Source of the DNA: Ectobius pallidus
Lineage: Eukaryota; Arthropoda; Insecta; Blattodea; Ectobiidae
Direction of reading: 5' to 3'
Length of the DNA: 64,000 bases
Assembly (NCBI GenBank): GCA_964059195.1
Contig: CAXKWD010000006.1
Location: 173,970,825-174,034,824 of the forward strand
Below the pieces are notes generated by a model. It worked only from the letters and a program-made list of their open reading frames with translations. It was not told where the DNA came from and did not search any database. Made by a program: the position numbers and the translations under genes. Shown here one piece after another: positions 1-10,184 of this stretch; the stretch's first letter is position 1; every line of letters starts with the position of its first letter.

Positions 1-506
1 CCAGGTGGTCTCTTCCCTTCGGGTCTCCCAGTCAATATTTTTGAGATATGTCTTTCCTCCCCCATTTCATCCTCCGTGATTACTATATCCGGTGAAGAGT
101 ACAGGTCATGAAGCTCGTCGTTTTGCATTTTTTCTCCAGTTCCCATTTTCATCTCTCTTAGGCCCAGAAATTTACTCTATTGTACTTTAATTCGAAATTT
201 TCTTGTCTTTGACGCTTTATCTCTTTACTTTTCTTCTAATTCCAAATCTATTTGATAAGTCGAATTGGTAAGAATTCCTAATTTGGTCTTCATCTACTTT
301 TTTCTCTATAGGCTATCGAAATTTTGCCTAGTTCCTTTGTTTAATGAAAGTTTCTCCCGAACAGCCGAAACTACTAGATAGTGATCTGAATCGCAGTCAG
401 CACCCCTAAAAGTTCGAACATCAATTATACTAGACTGCCTCCTTGCATCTATTAGCACATGGTCGATTTGATTATTCGTCTTTTCATCTAATGAAGTCCA
501 CGTGTA
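1..506 (-). pseudogene. LINE remnant: fused 3' tail and endonuclease segment, left part
   Basis: The minus strand of about 360-506 encodes the C-terminal part of an APE-type endonuclease as found in RTE/CR1/Jockey-like non-LTR elements. It has [19 protein letters not shown] followed by the [12 protein letters not shown] block (the SDH catalytic motif). Bases 1-130 match the element's far C-terminal tail seen in other copies in this window, so the middle of the element is deleted. The frame is cut exactly at 506/507 by a Helitron and resumes at 1913. Confidence 0.8.
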
Positions 507-1912
507 TCTCTATATATATAAAAGGCTTTGTCCTGACTGACTGAATGAATGACTGACTGACTGATTGACTGAATGACAGGAATCAACGTACAGCCTAAAC
601 TATAACAGGTAGAGACTTGGAATTTTGACAGTACATTCGTTTCATAATGTAGGTGCTCACTAAGAAATGATTTTGAAAAATTCTGATTCTAAATGCCAAA
701 AATTAAATGTTTTTGAAAATACTTAATCCCTTTTTACATAGAATTATCAATTCCAAATCACAGAATATATTGTTGCCAAATGGTATCAGGTGGGCTTCGA
801 AGAAACAAATGAAATGCACTTTTGACAAATAAGAGAACTTATCAAAATAATTCATGTTATAAATAAATATTACAGAATGAAATCCACTAAAATAATGGAA
901 TCACATAACTTTCTCTACCCTGGACATAGAGAAAACAAAACGAGGTATGGTAATGTGTATATTATTATATTATATCGCAGGTTTTTGGAGAGGAAAGTAT
1001 GAAAGTGATAATGCTTTCTGGTTAATTTCATCCCCAAAACGGCTTTATGGTAAGTATGAAAGTGATATTGCTTTCTGTTTAATTTCATCCCTAAAACAGT
1101 TTTTTGCACTCCTTAGCTAGTAAGTGTTTCTTACGACAGTTGTTTACATGGCTCGTAACTTGACATTACCACACGCAATCTTGTTGCTAGGGGCGACGGG
1201 CGGAAAGTGAATTGTTGCTAGGGGCGACGGGCGGAAAGTTACTTTACCGCCCGCAAATGCTTATTTGCGAGCAGAAATGACCAAGGCCTCCCCGCTTTAT
1301 AAATATTCGGTTGCCATAAACAATAACAAATGCGAATCCCTTTCTGAAATAAGCACCATTCTTCAAGTCTGTATTTACATAATATTTTCAGGTAATATCA
1401 CAATTAATATAATTAAATTGATATAAGTAACCGTCGTGCAAAAAATAGCATGCAACACACGGACCGTAAAGGCATTTACGGGTCTCGAAAACTTAAAAAC
1501 CCTCGGCTGCGCCTCGGGTTTTCAATCTGTTTCCTCGACCCGTAAACGTGCCTTTCCGCCCTTGTGTCGCAATATACTATTATGATAACATGAGAGTGAG
1601 AAATAAAATTTTCCGCCTCGATATTACAATTTTATGTTACAGGAATTTCTGTTTCTTCTTATTTAAACCTCTACCAGGCTTGCTGTGCACTGTACAAGCG
1701 ATGGGATGCAAAATTCTAGATCCTCTATGAGCCATAAAAAACTATATCAAGCGTTATCTGAGGGAATAGTTTGAGTATGATAAGTCGTTCATCCTATTTC
1801 AGATTATAAATATCTGTATAAGGACCTAGAATTTAAAAATCGAAAGTCCTTCATAAGTTCATTTCCAATTACAAATTAAAAAACTCGGGCGACGCCGGGT
1901 CTTTTAAGCTAG
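507..1912 (+). mobile_element. Non-autonomous Helitron inserted in a LINE
   Basis: The element starts TCTCTATATATATATAAAAG and ends with a GC-rich short hairpin (GGCGACGCC core at about 1889-1897) followed by AAGCTAG. These are the 5' TC, the 3' hairpin and the CTRR end of Helitrons. It sits between A506 and T1913, the classical AT target, with no target duplication. A gap in homology to its relatives (1100-1581) is filled by a 482-bp foldback element. No Rep/helicase coding is seen. A (GACT)-type microsatellite at 534-575 is shared by the other copies. Confidence 0.85.
1100..1581 (+). mobile_element. 482-bp foldback element, copy 1
   Basis: Begins TTTTTTGCACTCC and ends GCAATATACTATT. The copy at 18155-18636 appears identical over all 482 bases and a reverse copy lies at 34059-34539. 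Inside are two direct copies of a 28-base unit (TTGTTGCTAGGGGCGACGGG and following bases) and a TATAAATA. The last 140 bases form an imperfect palindrome centred on CCTCGGCTGCGCCTCGG. No target duplication is clear. Near-identity with unrelated flanks indicates recent mobility. The superfamily is unknown. Confidence 0.75.
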
Positions 1913-2225
1913 TTTATGAATATCACGATGTGGGAATTTAGTACTCTTTACGATTAAAATTTTAGCGGTGGCAAAATTAACTAGTCTATCCCCATTGTCG
2001 TTGCTCTGCAAGTGGTGACTTTCGTTCCTAATTGTGGGCTTGAAAATATCCTCCCTTCCTACTATCGCATTGAAATCTCCTAGTATAATTTTCATGTGAT
2101 ATGCCGGAAATTGATCAAATGTTCATTCTAATTTCCTCACAAAAATTGTCCATCTTTGTCTCTGAATTTACTACTATAGTCATTTACTACATTTTGATGA
2201 AACAGGTCTCTTAGTTTATGAAAGG
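1913..2225 (-). pseudogene. LINE remnant: endonuclease, right part (same copy)
   Basis: The minus strand encodes KIILGDFNAIVGRED (the GDFN endonuclease motif) through to FPHRDIHK. That is exactly the sequence preceding the YTWTS start of the fragment ending at 506. The two halves are one insertion split by the Helitron 507-1912. Removing that element restores the frame without gain or loss. The copy is too truncated to be active. Confidence 0.8.
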
Positions 2226-2494
2226 TGTAAGAAAAACTGGTGTATCCAATAAGACACATAATTAGTTTTGAGGGATAAAAAGGATTTAAAGAGTATCTGG
2301 GAAAGTTATAATTATAACGTATTCACCGCTCAAAATCCAGCCTGGATGATAAAAACTACCTGTACTAGTTCCACAAGTGTTGGCTAGATGGCAATACCAT
2401 GCAAGGTTTCAACTGTGTGGAGAGATCCCCAATCTTGTTATACCATCGCCAGGTAGGGGAGAAGGTAATAGCCAGGTGCGTGGAAACAGCTATC

Positions 2495-2496
2495 AG

Positions 2497-2541
<45 letters not shown>
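2495..2541. repeat. (AAT)n microsatellite
   Basis: About 15 AAT units, probably the tail of a retroposon whose body (2340-2495) is not recognised. Confidence 0.8.
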
Positions 2542-2542
<1 letters not shown>

Positions 2543-3164
2543 TAAGGCCAGGAAGTTATGCTCTATCAGAAGATGCAAATGCAAATATGCTCTAAAATAT
2601 GTAAAATATGCACCGAAACCAATGAAGTATGTTCTATCGTTTAAGTGATTTTAATTATTTACATTAAGTTATATTGTCAGCTTAATTACTTTATAAATTA
2701 CAGAAGATAATAGAAGTTGTAAAAATTACATTACAAAACTTAAAATAGGCTCCATGCAAAAATTTCAGTAAATTGAAAAGCAATGAACTTAAACGTCGCT
2801 TTAATATTATACAATCAGTTCCGAAAACATTAGGCTATGTATTGCACAGTCTGTTCTCAAAACATTCACTTGTCCAAATATGCAATAAATGTTCCCAGAG
2901 ATATGCACAATATTTAATTTCTGTTAGAAATATGGTACTAAAAATGTGAGAAATTAGTAAAATATGCACGAATATTTCAATATCAAATTTAAACAATTCA
3001 AATCGTCAAATATGATGCATTCTCGCAAAACTAGCAAAATATGCATCAAGAATCCATCAATTTTCTGTTATTCTCTTTCATATGTTGTTGGCTACACATT
3101 TTAAGACTAGCGTGTAACAGAGTGCATTATTAAATAATGATTTTTCAAAAAACTTCAGGACCCT

Positions 3165-3222
3165 AATAAAAATAATAATAATAATAAAAATAATAATAAT
3201 AACAACAATAACAATAATAATA
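3165..3222. repeat. (AAT)n-type microsatellite, interrupted
   Basis: AAT units broken by AAC and AAA variants. Confidence 0.75.
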
Positions 3223-3599
3223 ATTTCTTACTGAAATTTCGCACATTCAATGACTAAAACCCTCCCAAAAAATTTAGTCTTTTGTTGAGCTGTTAAAATT
3301 AATTACACAGAGATATACAAAATAATAATATAACTTAATAATGAGAACGTATTTACAATTGAAGCATTTAGTTTTAAAAGGGTCTAAGTGCCAAAATCAT
3401 GATTTTTGAGCTGATAATTTTAAATGGATCTATGTACCCAGACCAATGCATTTCAGAAGGGTCCAAGGTCCAGGGAAATCCACGTTGGTAGCAATAAATT
3501 CCAAGATATAGTGCTGGGTCTTTCTATGGGTCTATGTCTTGTTTTCTACACAATCATGATTTTGGCACTTAGACCCTTATAAAACTAAACGCTTCAATT

Positions 3600-3690
3600 T
3601 ACGATACATCTTTTACCGAGCGAAGTAGCAGAGATGGACTCGCATTTGGGAGGGTCCAGGTTCAAAATCCCGTGGCCGTAACAAAATTCC
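3600..3690 (+). mobile_element. SINE family A head, decayed
   Basis: GAGATGGACTCGCATTTGGG and GGTTCAAAATCCCGTGGCCG resemble the tRNA-like head. The body is missing. Confidence 0.45.
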
Positions 3691-3794
3691 CAATACACGA
3701 TATTTGATGTCAGAATCCAATTATCTTGATTATTTCTTTCTCATATTATATATATATATATAACTTATATATATATTTATATTTATTTATTTAT

Positions 3795-3945
3795 ACTGTG
3801 GCGCTACGTCCCATTGAGGGAAGGGCCTACCATCCGCCCGCCGACTCCGTCATTTCTCTCCGTCTACCGACTTCAGTGAATGCTAAGAGGATTGGGCATG
3901 TGGTGAGCATACCGACATCCATATTAAATAATTCACAATTTATTT
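3795..3945 (-). mobile_element. SINE family B, decayed 3' part
   Basis: GTGGCGCTACGTCCCATTGA, then a CCTACCATCCGCC block and GGATTGGGCATGTGGTGAGC, match the 3' half of family B. The head is missing. Confidence 0.5.
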
Positions 3946-4189
3946 TAGCTACCGGATATGAATAACATAGTTCCCATAAAAAAAAGGGACGAAAGGAATC
4001 GTGATTAGCCTTCCTTATCGTGTAATACTAATTTCAGCAAGAATGAAGCAGAGGAAGAGAAATAATGCAACTATTAGGAAAAAGATTCTGTCTGGACAAA
4101 TAAATGTTGTGAATTTCTAACACAATATACAAACCCGTGACGGACTGCACAGAAAACAATTAACACAATGATTAGGCCCAAAGTTTATT

Positions 4190-4990
4190 TCTTTATTCTG
4201 TACTACTTACTTACTCAATGACAATAGACAATTCCTAAGGAAGCTAAAGGAATATTATCCACTTTATGGAACCCGAAGGTTCATTGCCAAACTTACATGA
4301 GCCCGCCATTCAACCCTAATCTGTGCTTACTCCAGCCAATCATCCCTCCCAAATCCTACTTCCCTTAAATCTATCCTAATATTGTCCTCCCACCTACGTC
4401 TAGGTCTTCCATGAGGTGTTTTCCCTTCGGGTCTCCCTGTCAATATTTTTTAGATATGTCTTTCCTCCCCATGTCCAGCCAATTTCATCCTCCGTGATTT
4501 AATTACCCTTACTATATCCGGTGAAGAGTACAGGTTATGAAGCTCGTCGTTATGCAGTTTTCATCTCTCTTAGGCCCAAATATTTTCCTAAGCCCCCTGT
4601 TTTCGAACACTCTCAGATTATTTTCTTCCCGAAGAGTAAGGGGCCATGTCAAACATCCGTATAATATAACCGGCAAGATAATTGTCTTATACATCTTTAT
4701 TTGCGAGTTTCTGAACTGCATAAAAACAAGCATTTCCTGATTTTAGTCGACACTCAACTTCTGCCTTAATATTATTTGTGTCTGTAATTATTGCTCCCAG
4801 ATATTTGAATTTTTCTACTTGTTCGAACAATTTACCGGTTATTCTAATATTTTGTAGAGCATTATTTTGACGTTTCATGACCATGTACTTAGTTTTTATT
4901 CTTAATTTGTTGCCAAACTTAAATCTTGTGGATGAAATTTCTGTCCCCATTTTATATAAATATTATATGGACACTCTGTATAGCAGTAGT
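4190..4990 (-). pseudogene. LINE 3' end: reverse transcriptase C-terminus
   Basis: Minus-strand frames encode EKFKYLGAIITDTN, AEVECRLKSGNACFYAVQKL, YKTIILPVILYGC, NLRVFENRGLRKIFGPKRDE and, after frame breaks, the GRPRRRWEDN tail. This is the conserved end of the RT ORF of RTE/CR1-like non-LTR elements. The low-coordinate end carries the tail seen in other copies (TTACTTACT, reverse of GTAA repeats). Truncated and frameshifted. It is a 5'-truncated insertion typical of target-primed reverse transcription. Confidence 0.8.
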
Positions 4991-5429
4991 CTATCTCTAT
5001 TATTCCTAAGTTTGTCGCTGTTCTATCTACGCATATTTCTTACCATGATTTCAAAGTTACGTAAGAAGATAATTCTCTCCACTGAGAATAAAATTAATTT
5101 AAAATGATTCAAGACAACATTACTTGAGATGAAGATGGAAAAAGGACAAAAAATAAAAAGTAGAGAATATAAATTTATCCGCGGAGAAAATTGTATAATT
5201 AAATCCACGTAGGAAATGAAACTTAATTAGCTGAACAAATCTTTAAAACTTCTTCTAACATTCTAAGTTACTATGGGGCTTTGCTAGCTTTCCGCGAGGG
5301 ATTAATTAAAACAGAAGAAGAAGGGATGCGTTTTTCTTTTTTTTTTATTATGAAAAGAAGACTTCTCAAATGATACCTAAGGTTATGTTAGGCAGGGGTA
5401 AAAAAGACTAGATATTATTTTATTCGACT

Positions 5430-5600
5430 GCGCAGGTGCGAGACGACGTCACGAGGTAGACTTGCTCTGATTGGCCGCCGCGCAGGGACTAGGTGAAGAC
5501 GTCTGGGGAAGCAGACAAGCGACAGTCAATCCGTCTGCGCGCGTGAGAGCTGGCGGACGTGTTGGCAAGAAGCTCCTCTGGCGGTCGCGAGCGAAACCAA
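5430..5600 (+). promoter_or_regulatory. CpG-rich promoter-like region upstream of exon 1
   Basis: This stretch is much richer in G+C and in CpG than the AT-rich surroundings. It contains a CRE-like GACGTCAC at 5445-5452 and an inverted CCAAT box (ATTGG at 5470-5474). No TATA box is evident, which suits a CpG-rich, TATA-less start. It lies 250-400 bases before the first in-frame ATG of the only supported gene, and no repeat family seen elsewhere in the window matches it. The transcription start cannot be placed from sequence alone. Promoter function is inferred from composition and position. Confidence 0.55.
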
Positions 5601-5848
5601 CGTGTATGTTTACGAGAATAAACAAGTGCTAGTGAACTGTAACCAAACATTGTTGTTGATTATTTTTTGTTTTATTCTTAATCTCTGTTGGAATTTTGGG
5701 TGCAGTTATCGGCTGTGAAAATATTTCCGAGTGCAGTTTTGAATAATTAATTCGCGAGTGAAATCATTATGAAGACGAGGTGTTGATCGCGAACATTTTC
5801 ATAAAATCAAGAGAAGAGGAACGTCAACAATCTGAAGAAGAGACAACA
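5600..5848 (+). other. Putative 5' UTR with two short upstream ORFs
   Basis: In the frame of exon 1 a TGA at 5759-5761 closes the reading frame upstream, so the ATG at 5849 is the first usable in-frame start. If transcription begins in the CpG-rich block, the leader carries two upstream ATGs in other frames. ATG 5606-5608 encodes 8 codons and stops at 5632. ATG 5769-5771 encodes 5 codons and stops at 5786. Such uORFs often lower translation of the main frame. Their presence in the mRNA depends on the real start site. Confidence 0.4.
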
Positions 5849-5902
5849 ATGAAAGATCGGATGGCTTGTGTTATGGATGATCATAATAATTGTGCTTCAG
5901 AG
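5849..5902 (+). CDS. Exon 1 (coding) of Orange-domain-like gene
   Basis: This is the first coding exon, with 18 codons from ATG 5849 to a GAG codon. It is followed at once by a strong donor (GAG|GTGAGT, intron from 5903). The peptide begins MKDRMACVMDDH and has no recognisable domain, signal peptide or basic cluster. The upstream in-frame TGA at 5759 fixes the open segment, and the preceding leader is CpG-rich. The exon ends in phase 0, matching the phase-0 start of the exon at 26167 about 20.3 kb downstream. Linkage to that exon is inferred from phase, strand and absence of any other host-like coding sequence between them, so a cDNA would settle it. A further Met (5861-5863) lies four codons in and could also serve as start. 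Confidence 0.6.
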
Positions 5903-6215
5903 GTGAGTGAAAATTTTATGTTTACAAACAGTTTTTTTTTTCTTTAAAATGTATTTTGAAATTGCATTTTGTAGTAGATATCGAAGAAATTGTTGACAAA
6001 GTGCAACTTCCTGAAAGTTTCTAACTAGTTTTTCGTTTCGTGGTCCCTAGAAACCTAAACCACCGTAAACTCAAAAATTTAAATAGGTATGTGTATATAT
6101 AATCACTTTTTATGGACGCGATTTCTTCCAGACTGATGCAAAATATCGACTGTGTTCGTTAATGGGGAAAATCGGGACAAATTGGAAGGATTTTTATTAT
6201 TATTATTATTATTAT

Positions 6216-6249
<34 letters not shown>

Positions 6250-6438
6250 TGAAAAACACTATAACTCCCTTGATGTGTAAAATATTGCATGCCTTATATC
6301 TTAAGAGCAGTACGAAAACTCTTGTATGAAACGTTTTTTTATTACACCCACCGTTAGCTCAAGGGATGAAGAAATAAGGGTTGAATAACATAAAAATTCA
6401 TAACTCCCTTAGGGAGCACAGTATCACATCTCTTCGAA

Positions 6439-6483
<45 letters not shown>

Positions 6484-6487
6484 TTAA

Positions 6488-6819
6488 TTTCAGCTGTATT
6501 TATACCTACGAGGTCATGTCAGGAGTTCGGGATATGTGTCTATACAGTAGGGTAGGCCATGGAACTATTGACTGTCAATTGTTTCTATTGTCGGTGCATT
6601 TTATGGAGTAAATTTCAACTGATATTAATTTAAATGGATATGATACAGGATGAAATAGTGAGGATTATTCATCGTATGTAAATATCCAATTCGGCATTTG
6701 CCTTTACGACTGGGGAAAACATGAAAAAACCCATGTCAAATTGGCCGGCCACGGGATTTGAACCTGGGATCTCCCGAATGCGAGTCCAAGACGTTACCAT
6801 CTCGGCCACCTCGCTCGGT
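6488..6819 (-). mobile_element. SINE family A (tRNA-derived), full length
   Basis: Read on the minus strand it begins with a tRNA-like head: GGTGGCCGAGATGGTAACG (A box) and GGTTCAAATCCCGTGG (B box), i.e. a Leu/Ser-type pol III promoter. A 250-base unique body follows. The 3' end abuts an (ATT)n tract of 16 units (6438-6485), probably its tail. Confidence 0.8.
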
Positions 6820-8084
6820 GACGTAAATAAAAGTTTAGAGGTGCCCTGATTCCAAAAATGTTCTCTTTCTTTTGAGAAGCATGTCTGTGTCAGCATGCTA
6901 GAGAAAGAAAATTCGTAAAAAATAATAATAGGAAATATTTTTTTTTTTTTTTCTTTAAATTGGTTAGATATCCTTTGGGGATGTGACACGAAGATTGGCA
7001 ATGGCTTTCTCTTACTTAATGACACTTTAGAGGAAGAAAAAAAATCTCGATTCTCTCGAAAATGTCTCAAACGATTTTCTTTAAATTTTGCATACTAACC
7101 GCATATAGACTAGGCCTACAAAGATCTAAAAGTTTTGCATGAAACTTTTTATTGTACAACTTTTCTGAAAGGTAGTTATAAGCTAGGTACTGTTTGAACA
7201 GCTTAAATCTTGCCTAGCGAACAATATTGCCTGAAGCCGAGAAGTGAATGCGTACTCACGCAATTCTAGAAAGAAAGGGAGCCTTGTTTGAGATAAAGAA
7301 AGTATTGTGAGTGTTTCACATAATTTTCTTTGTGTTATTCTCCGATGTTTCTATAAAAAGGTTTTGCCTAAGCTGTATTACACATTTCACATTTCCGAAG
7401 GCAACTATAGCTTTAAGCCGTTGTTCCATAAAGTTGGAGTGATATTTCTATTACGTAGGGCCTATGTGTTATAGGTAGTAGCAGTATCGATAGTAATCCA
7501 AGTTTAATTTTTGGCTTACTTAGGTACAATCTGAGGACCTGATAATAGCCTATCCTACGGGATAACACAACAAAATGGTGGAAAATAAATCCAAAGAACA
7601 ATGGTTATTCATGTAAAATTTATGGAAAAGGTGCAAGAAATAAACTATGAGCCTAATCATTAAGCTAGTTGTTTTCTCTGCAGTCCGTCACGGGTTTATA
7701 AATTCTTTGAGAATCTGAGTCTCGCGCAATTTTATTTTACTTTACAATTCTGCACATGACGTAGTAAAAGTGTTCCATAAACAAGCAGCTAACAATGAAA
7801 GTTAAACTGCAAACTCAACAATTAGCAAATGACTGTTTACCTAATGGATCAGTGAACAATCCAGCACAGGAACCTGTGGAATTTCAAACAATCGGAAGTG
7901 TCTGTCGTCATAAATTCATCCTCTAATTTTTATCGCTTTATGTTTTTTTTAAATTAACAATGACTAAGCACTGGAACACTTTCATACCTGTAGCTTCTTA
8001 GATAAGAACAATCAATGAACACAGCGATTGCGTATAGCCTATATAAACTGCATATGAGCGGAAGGAGATTTAGACTAAAAATAA
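6820..8084. other. No gene: dispersed repeat pieces
   Basis: 6840-7200 resembles the repeat at 31400-31800 (CTAACTATTTTCTTTAAATT type words). 7640-7700 resembles 14360-14440 and, in reverse, 4105-4180. Nothing coding was recognised. Confidence 0.45.
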
Positions 8085-8760
8085 AATCAGGTAAACTGAT
8101 GTAAGAAAGTACCAGAATCATCACTGATTATTAGACCTGGGATTTTAGGCTCTAAAAAAATTAGTTTTAGGCACCTAAAATGGGCTTTTAAAACAAGTAA
8201 ATAGGCTTTTATAAGAGAAAATAGGCACTTAAAATATGCTTTAAAAATGTGTAAATAGACAGAAAATATACTTTAAAAAACTACAATATGCTCTTAAACT
8301 GTAACGTGATCTTTTTTTCTTTACTGTAAGAAGCGTGGTAGGGCCTATACCCATTCTTAACAGAAATAACTGCAAAATTAAGACAGAATTCCTTTGGCGA
8401 CAATTGTTTGGGAAAATCAAGTTTCTGTGAAAACCCCACCCTCTGCTGTTCTGGTCTTCATTTAGGGATGTCCACTAAACGATTGTAAAAGTTACAGAAG
8501 TATAATTTTATTTTAAATGTACAAAATAGGCATTTTAGGCAAAAGAAGAGTAAAAATAGGCTCCAAAGGTCCAAATAGGCATTTTAGGGCACTATAAAAC
8601 TCTATAAATGTAAGTGATTTATCATGAAACGTCAACATATTTTAAAATTTTCATGTTATTTCATAAGGAACAAAATAGGCATTTGCCTTAAAATCCCAGG
8701 TCTACTGATTATCAAAAGCATTCTGGCACTTTGTTACATCAGTTTACCTGTTTTATTATT
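8085..8760. mobile_element. TIR element (GTGCCAGTATG family) split by a hAT-type insertion
   Basis: AAAATCAGGTAAACTGATGT at 8085 and its inverse ACATCAGTTTACCTG at 8736-8750 are the ends of the family seen at 12950, 19441, 28144 and 46690. A 573-bp element with an 8-bp duplication sits between them. Confidence 0.65.
8132..8704. mobile_element. hAT-type non-autonomous element, 573 bp
   Basis: Terminal inverted repeats TAGACCTGGGATTTTAGGC and the inverse CTTAAAATCCCAGGTCTA, flanked by an exact 8-bp duplication CTGATTAT (8124-8131 and 8705-8712), as in hAT elements. The interior is rich in short AAAATAGGC repeats and has no transposase. Confidence 0.85.
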
Positions 8761-9317
8761 TTGGACGGATAAACTAATTAGAGATGCATTGACTTCAGTA
8801 TTCTTATCGGTTGCTTTAAAATTCCGAGGAGCTATTCTAGGATACAAAACGATAGACGTCATATAATTCTGCAGCCAAAATGAGTGAGTTCAGAAATCAG
8901 TAACTGAAGATCTTGCTGACCATTATCAGTACGTAGTTGTCCGTACAACGTTTTTGATAAATTAAAGTGAAGAAGCTTGACTCGCATGTTTTTTATTTCA
9001 ACAAAACCAGTTCTAGAGTAGGCCTACTTGAGACACTCTTGCATGTACATCTCATAGGCAACCTTACAACAAATACGGGCAGGCCCTAATGTAAGTTAAT
9101 TCAGTTAAGTTGTAAATAACGCTGTGAGATTAATCCGTTAAACGAGACGTTAAAAGTTATCGGATATGGTTATAGGCCTAAGTTGATTTTGTGTGTTTTA
9201 ATTGAGACAAGCTCAAAAGAAACAGAATTTGTCATTTTCTTCTCTGAAGTTGTTAAAAGTCTTTATATTTTCCTTCTTTGTCCATAGCTTGAAAAACACA
9301 ATATAATATGTTTTATT

Positions 9318-9640
9318 ACAGTGAACGCCGCTTAATGTAATCGCGGATAATGTTATTAGTCGGATAATGTTATCAGTTTTATGAAGTCCCGTATGGATTA
9401 ATACTGATACATAGAAAAAATGCTGTTTATTGTGATCACAGATTCGGTTTATGTTATCACATTTTCCTTTTTGCGGCTTTATTTCCAAGTACTGTAAGTT
9501 ATGTTATTCAAAATTTAGTTTTTCAGGGTTTCGTTTCTAACTGAAAAGTATTGTATTGTATTATATTGTATTGTAACTCAACAGTGCTGTATCGGCAATA
9601 CTGTTCCCAGCTCACAGGATGACCAGTTCGAGCGGATGGC
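9318..9640 (+). mobile_element. pogo/Tigger-like terminal fragment
   Basis: ACAGTGAACGCCGCTTAATG, then GTAATCGCGGATAATGTTAT, resembles Tigger-type termini. The reverse counterpart lies at 62500-62768. Confidence 0.55.
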
Positions 9641-9670
9641 ATTACCTAACATATTTTCCCCATCTCCGCT

Positions 9671-9734
9671 TCTGTCATTTATTGAGGTGTAGGAAAAGAT
9701 GGAAATCTTTTCCTACACCTCAAGAAATGACAGA
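9671..9734. repeat. 30-bp-arm hairpin
   Basis: 9671-9700 and 9705-9734 are inverted copies (29 of 30) around GGAA. The same TCTTTTCCTACACCTCAA half-motif recurs singly at 27373. Confidence 0.85.
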
Positions 9735-9848
9735 GAAGAGCAAATGGTCGTCACACAGTGGTTCAAATCCCAGGCGGCAGACTTCTACGACACAAGTGTT
9801 CAAAAGTTAGTCGCACGGTTTGACAAATGTCTCAATTCCTGTGGCGAA
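9702..9848 (+). pseudogene. mariner-like (SETMAR-type) transposase C-terminus
   Basis: The frame starting MEIFSYTSRNDREEQ encodes WFKSQAADFYDTSVQKLVAR and then FDKCLNSCGE. This is the closing segment of mariner-type transposases often annotated as SETMAR-like, as I recall. It continues after the nested element with EYVEK and stop at 10170-10184. Only the end of the gene survives. Confidence 0.6.
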
Positions 9849-10165
9849 CATAGGCGTAACGAGGGGGGGGGGTTTGGGGGTTTGAACCCCCCCCCCCCAT
9901 TGATTAAAAAAAGGAAAATTGTATAATTTTTTTAAGTCTGCCCATAAATTACTTAATACAAGTATAAAGTGTGGGAAGCTTAAAACTCGTTATTTTGCGT
10001 GCCCGGAGGACCCCCGGAAGCTTAAAACTCGTTATTTTGCATCTTAATTTTTAAAATTTTCCGGGGAGGACCCCCGGACCCCCTCTCCCTGGGGGATATT
10101 CCATACCCCCCAGACTCCGCGGATGTTATAACCCCCCCCATATGGTCGGCCTGGTTACGCCTATG
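9849..10165. mobile_element. hAT-type MITE, 317 bp, with G and C runs
   Basis: Ends CATAGGCGTAACGAGG and the inverse CCTGGTTACGCCTATG (15 of 16), with exact 8-bp duplication GTGGCGAA at 9841-9848 and 10166-10173. The inside has a run of 9-10 G facing a run of 13 C, forming a hairpin, and a roughly 40-base tandem duplication (9978 and 10018). It interrupts a transposase pseudogene. Confidence 0.85.
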
Positions 10166-10184
10166 GTGGCGAATATGTTGAAAA

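Larger units (their letters stand above)
2226..3600. other. No gene: AT-rich repeats
   Basis: From 2550 to 3160 there are many ATATGC and AAATATGCA words in a layout like the hAT interiors, but no matching ends were found. Two microsatellites are included. Confidence 0.4.

Noticed and set aside
6669..7070. 133-codon minus-strand frame
   Set aside because: It runs through a SINE head, including its tRNA-like boxes, and an unrelated repeat. It has no family resemblance.
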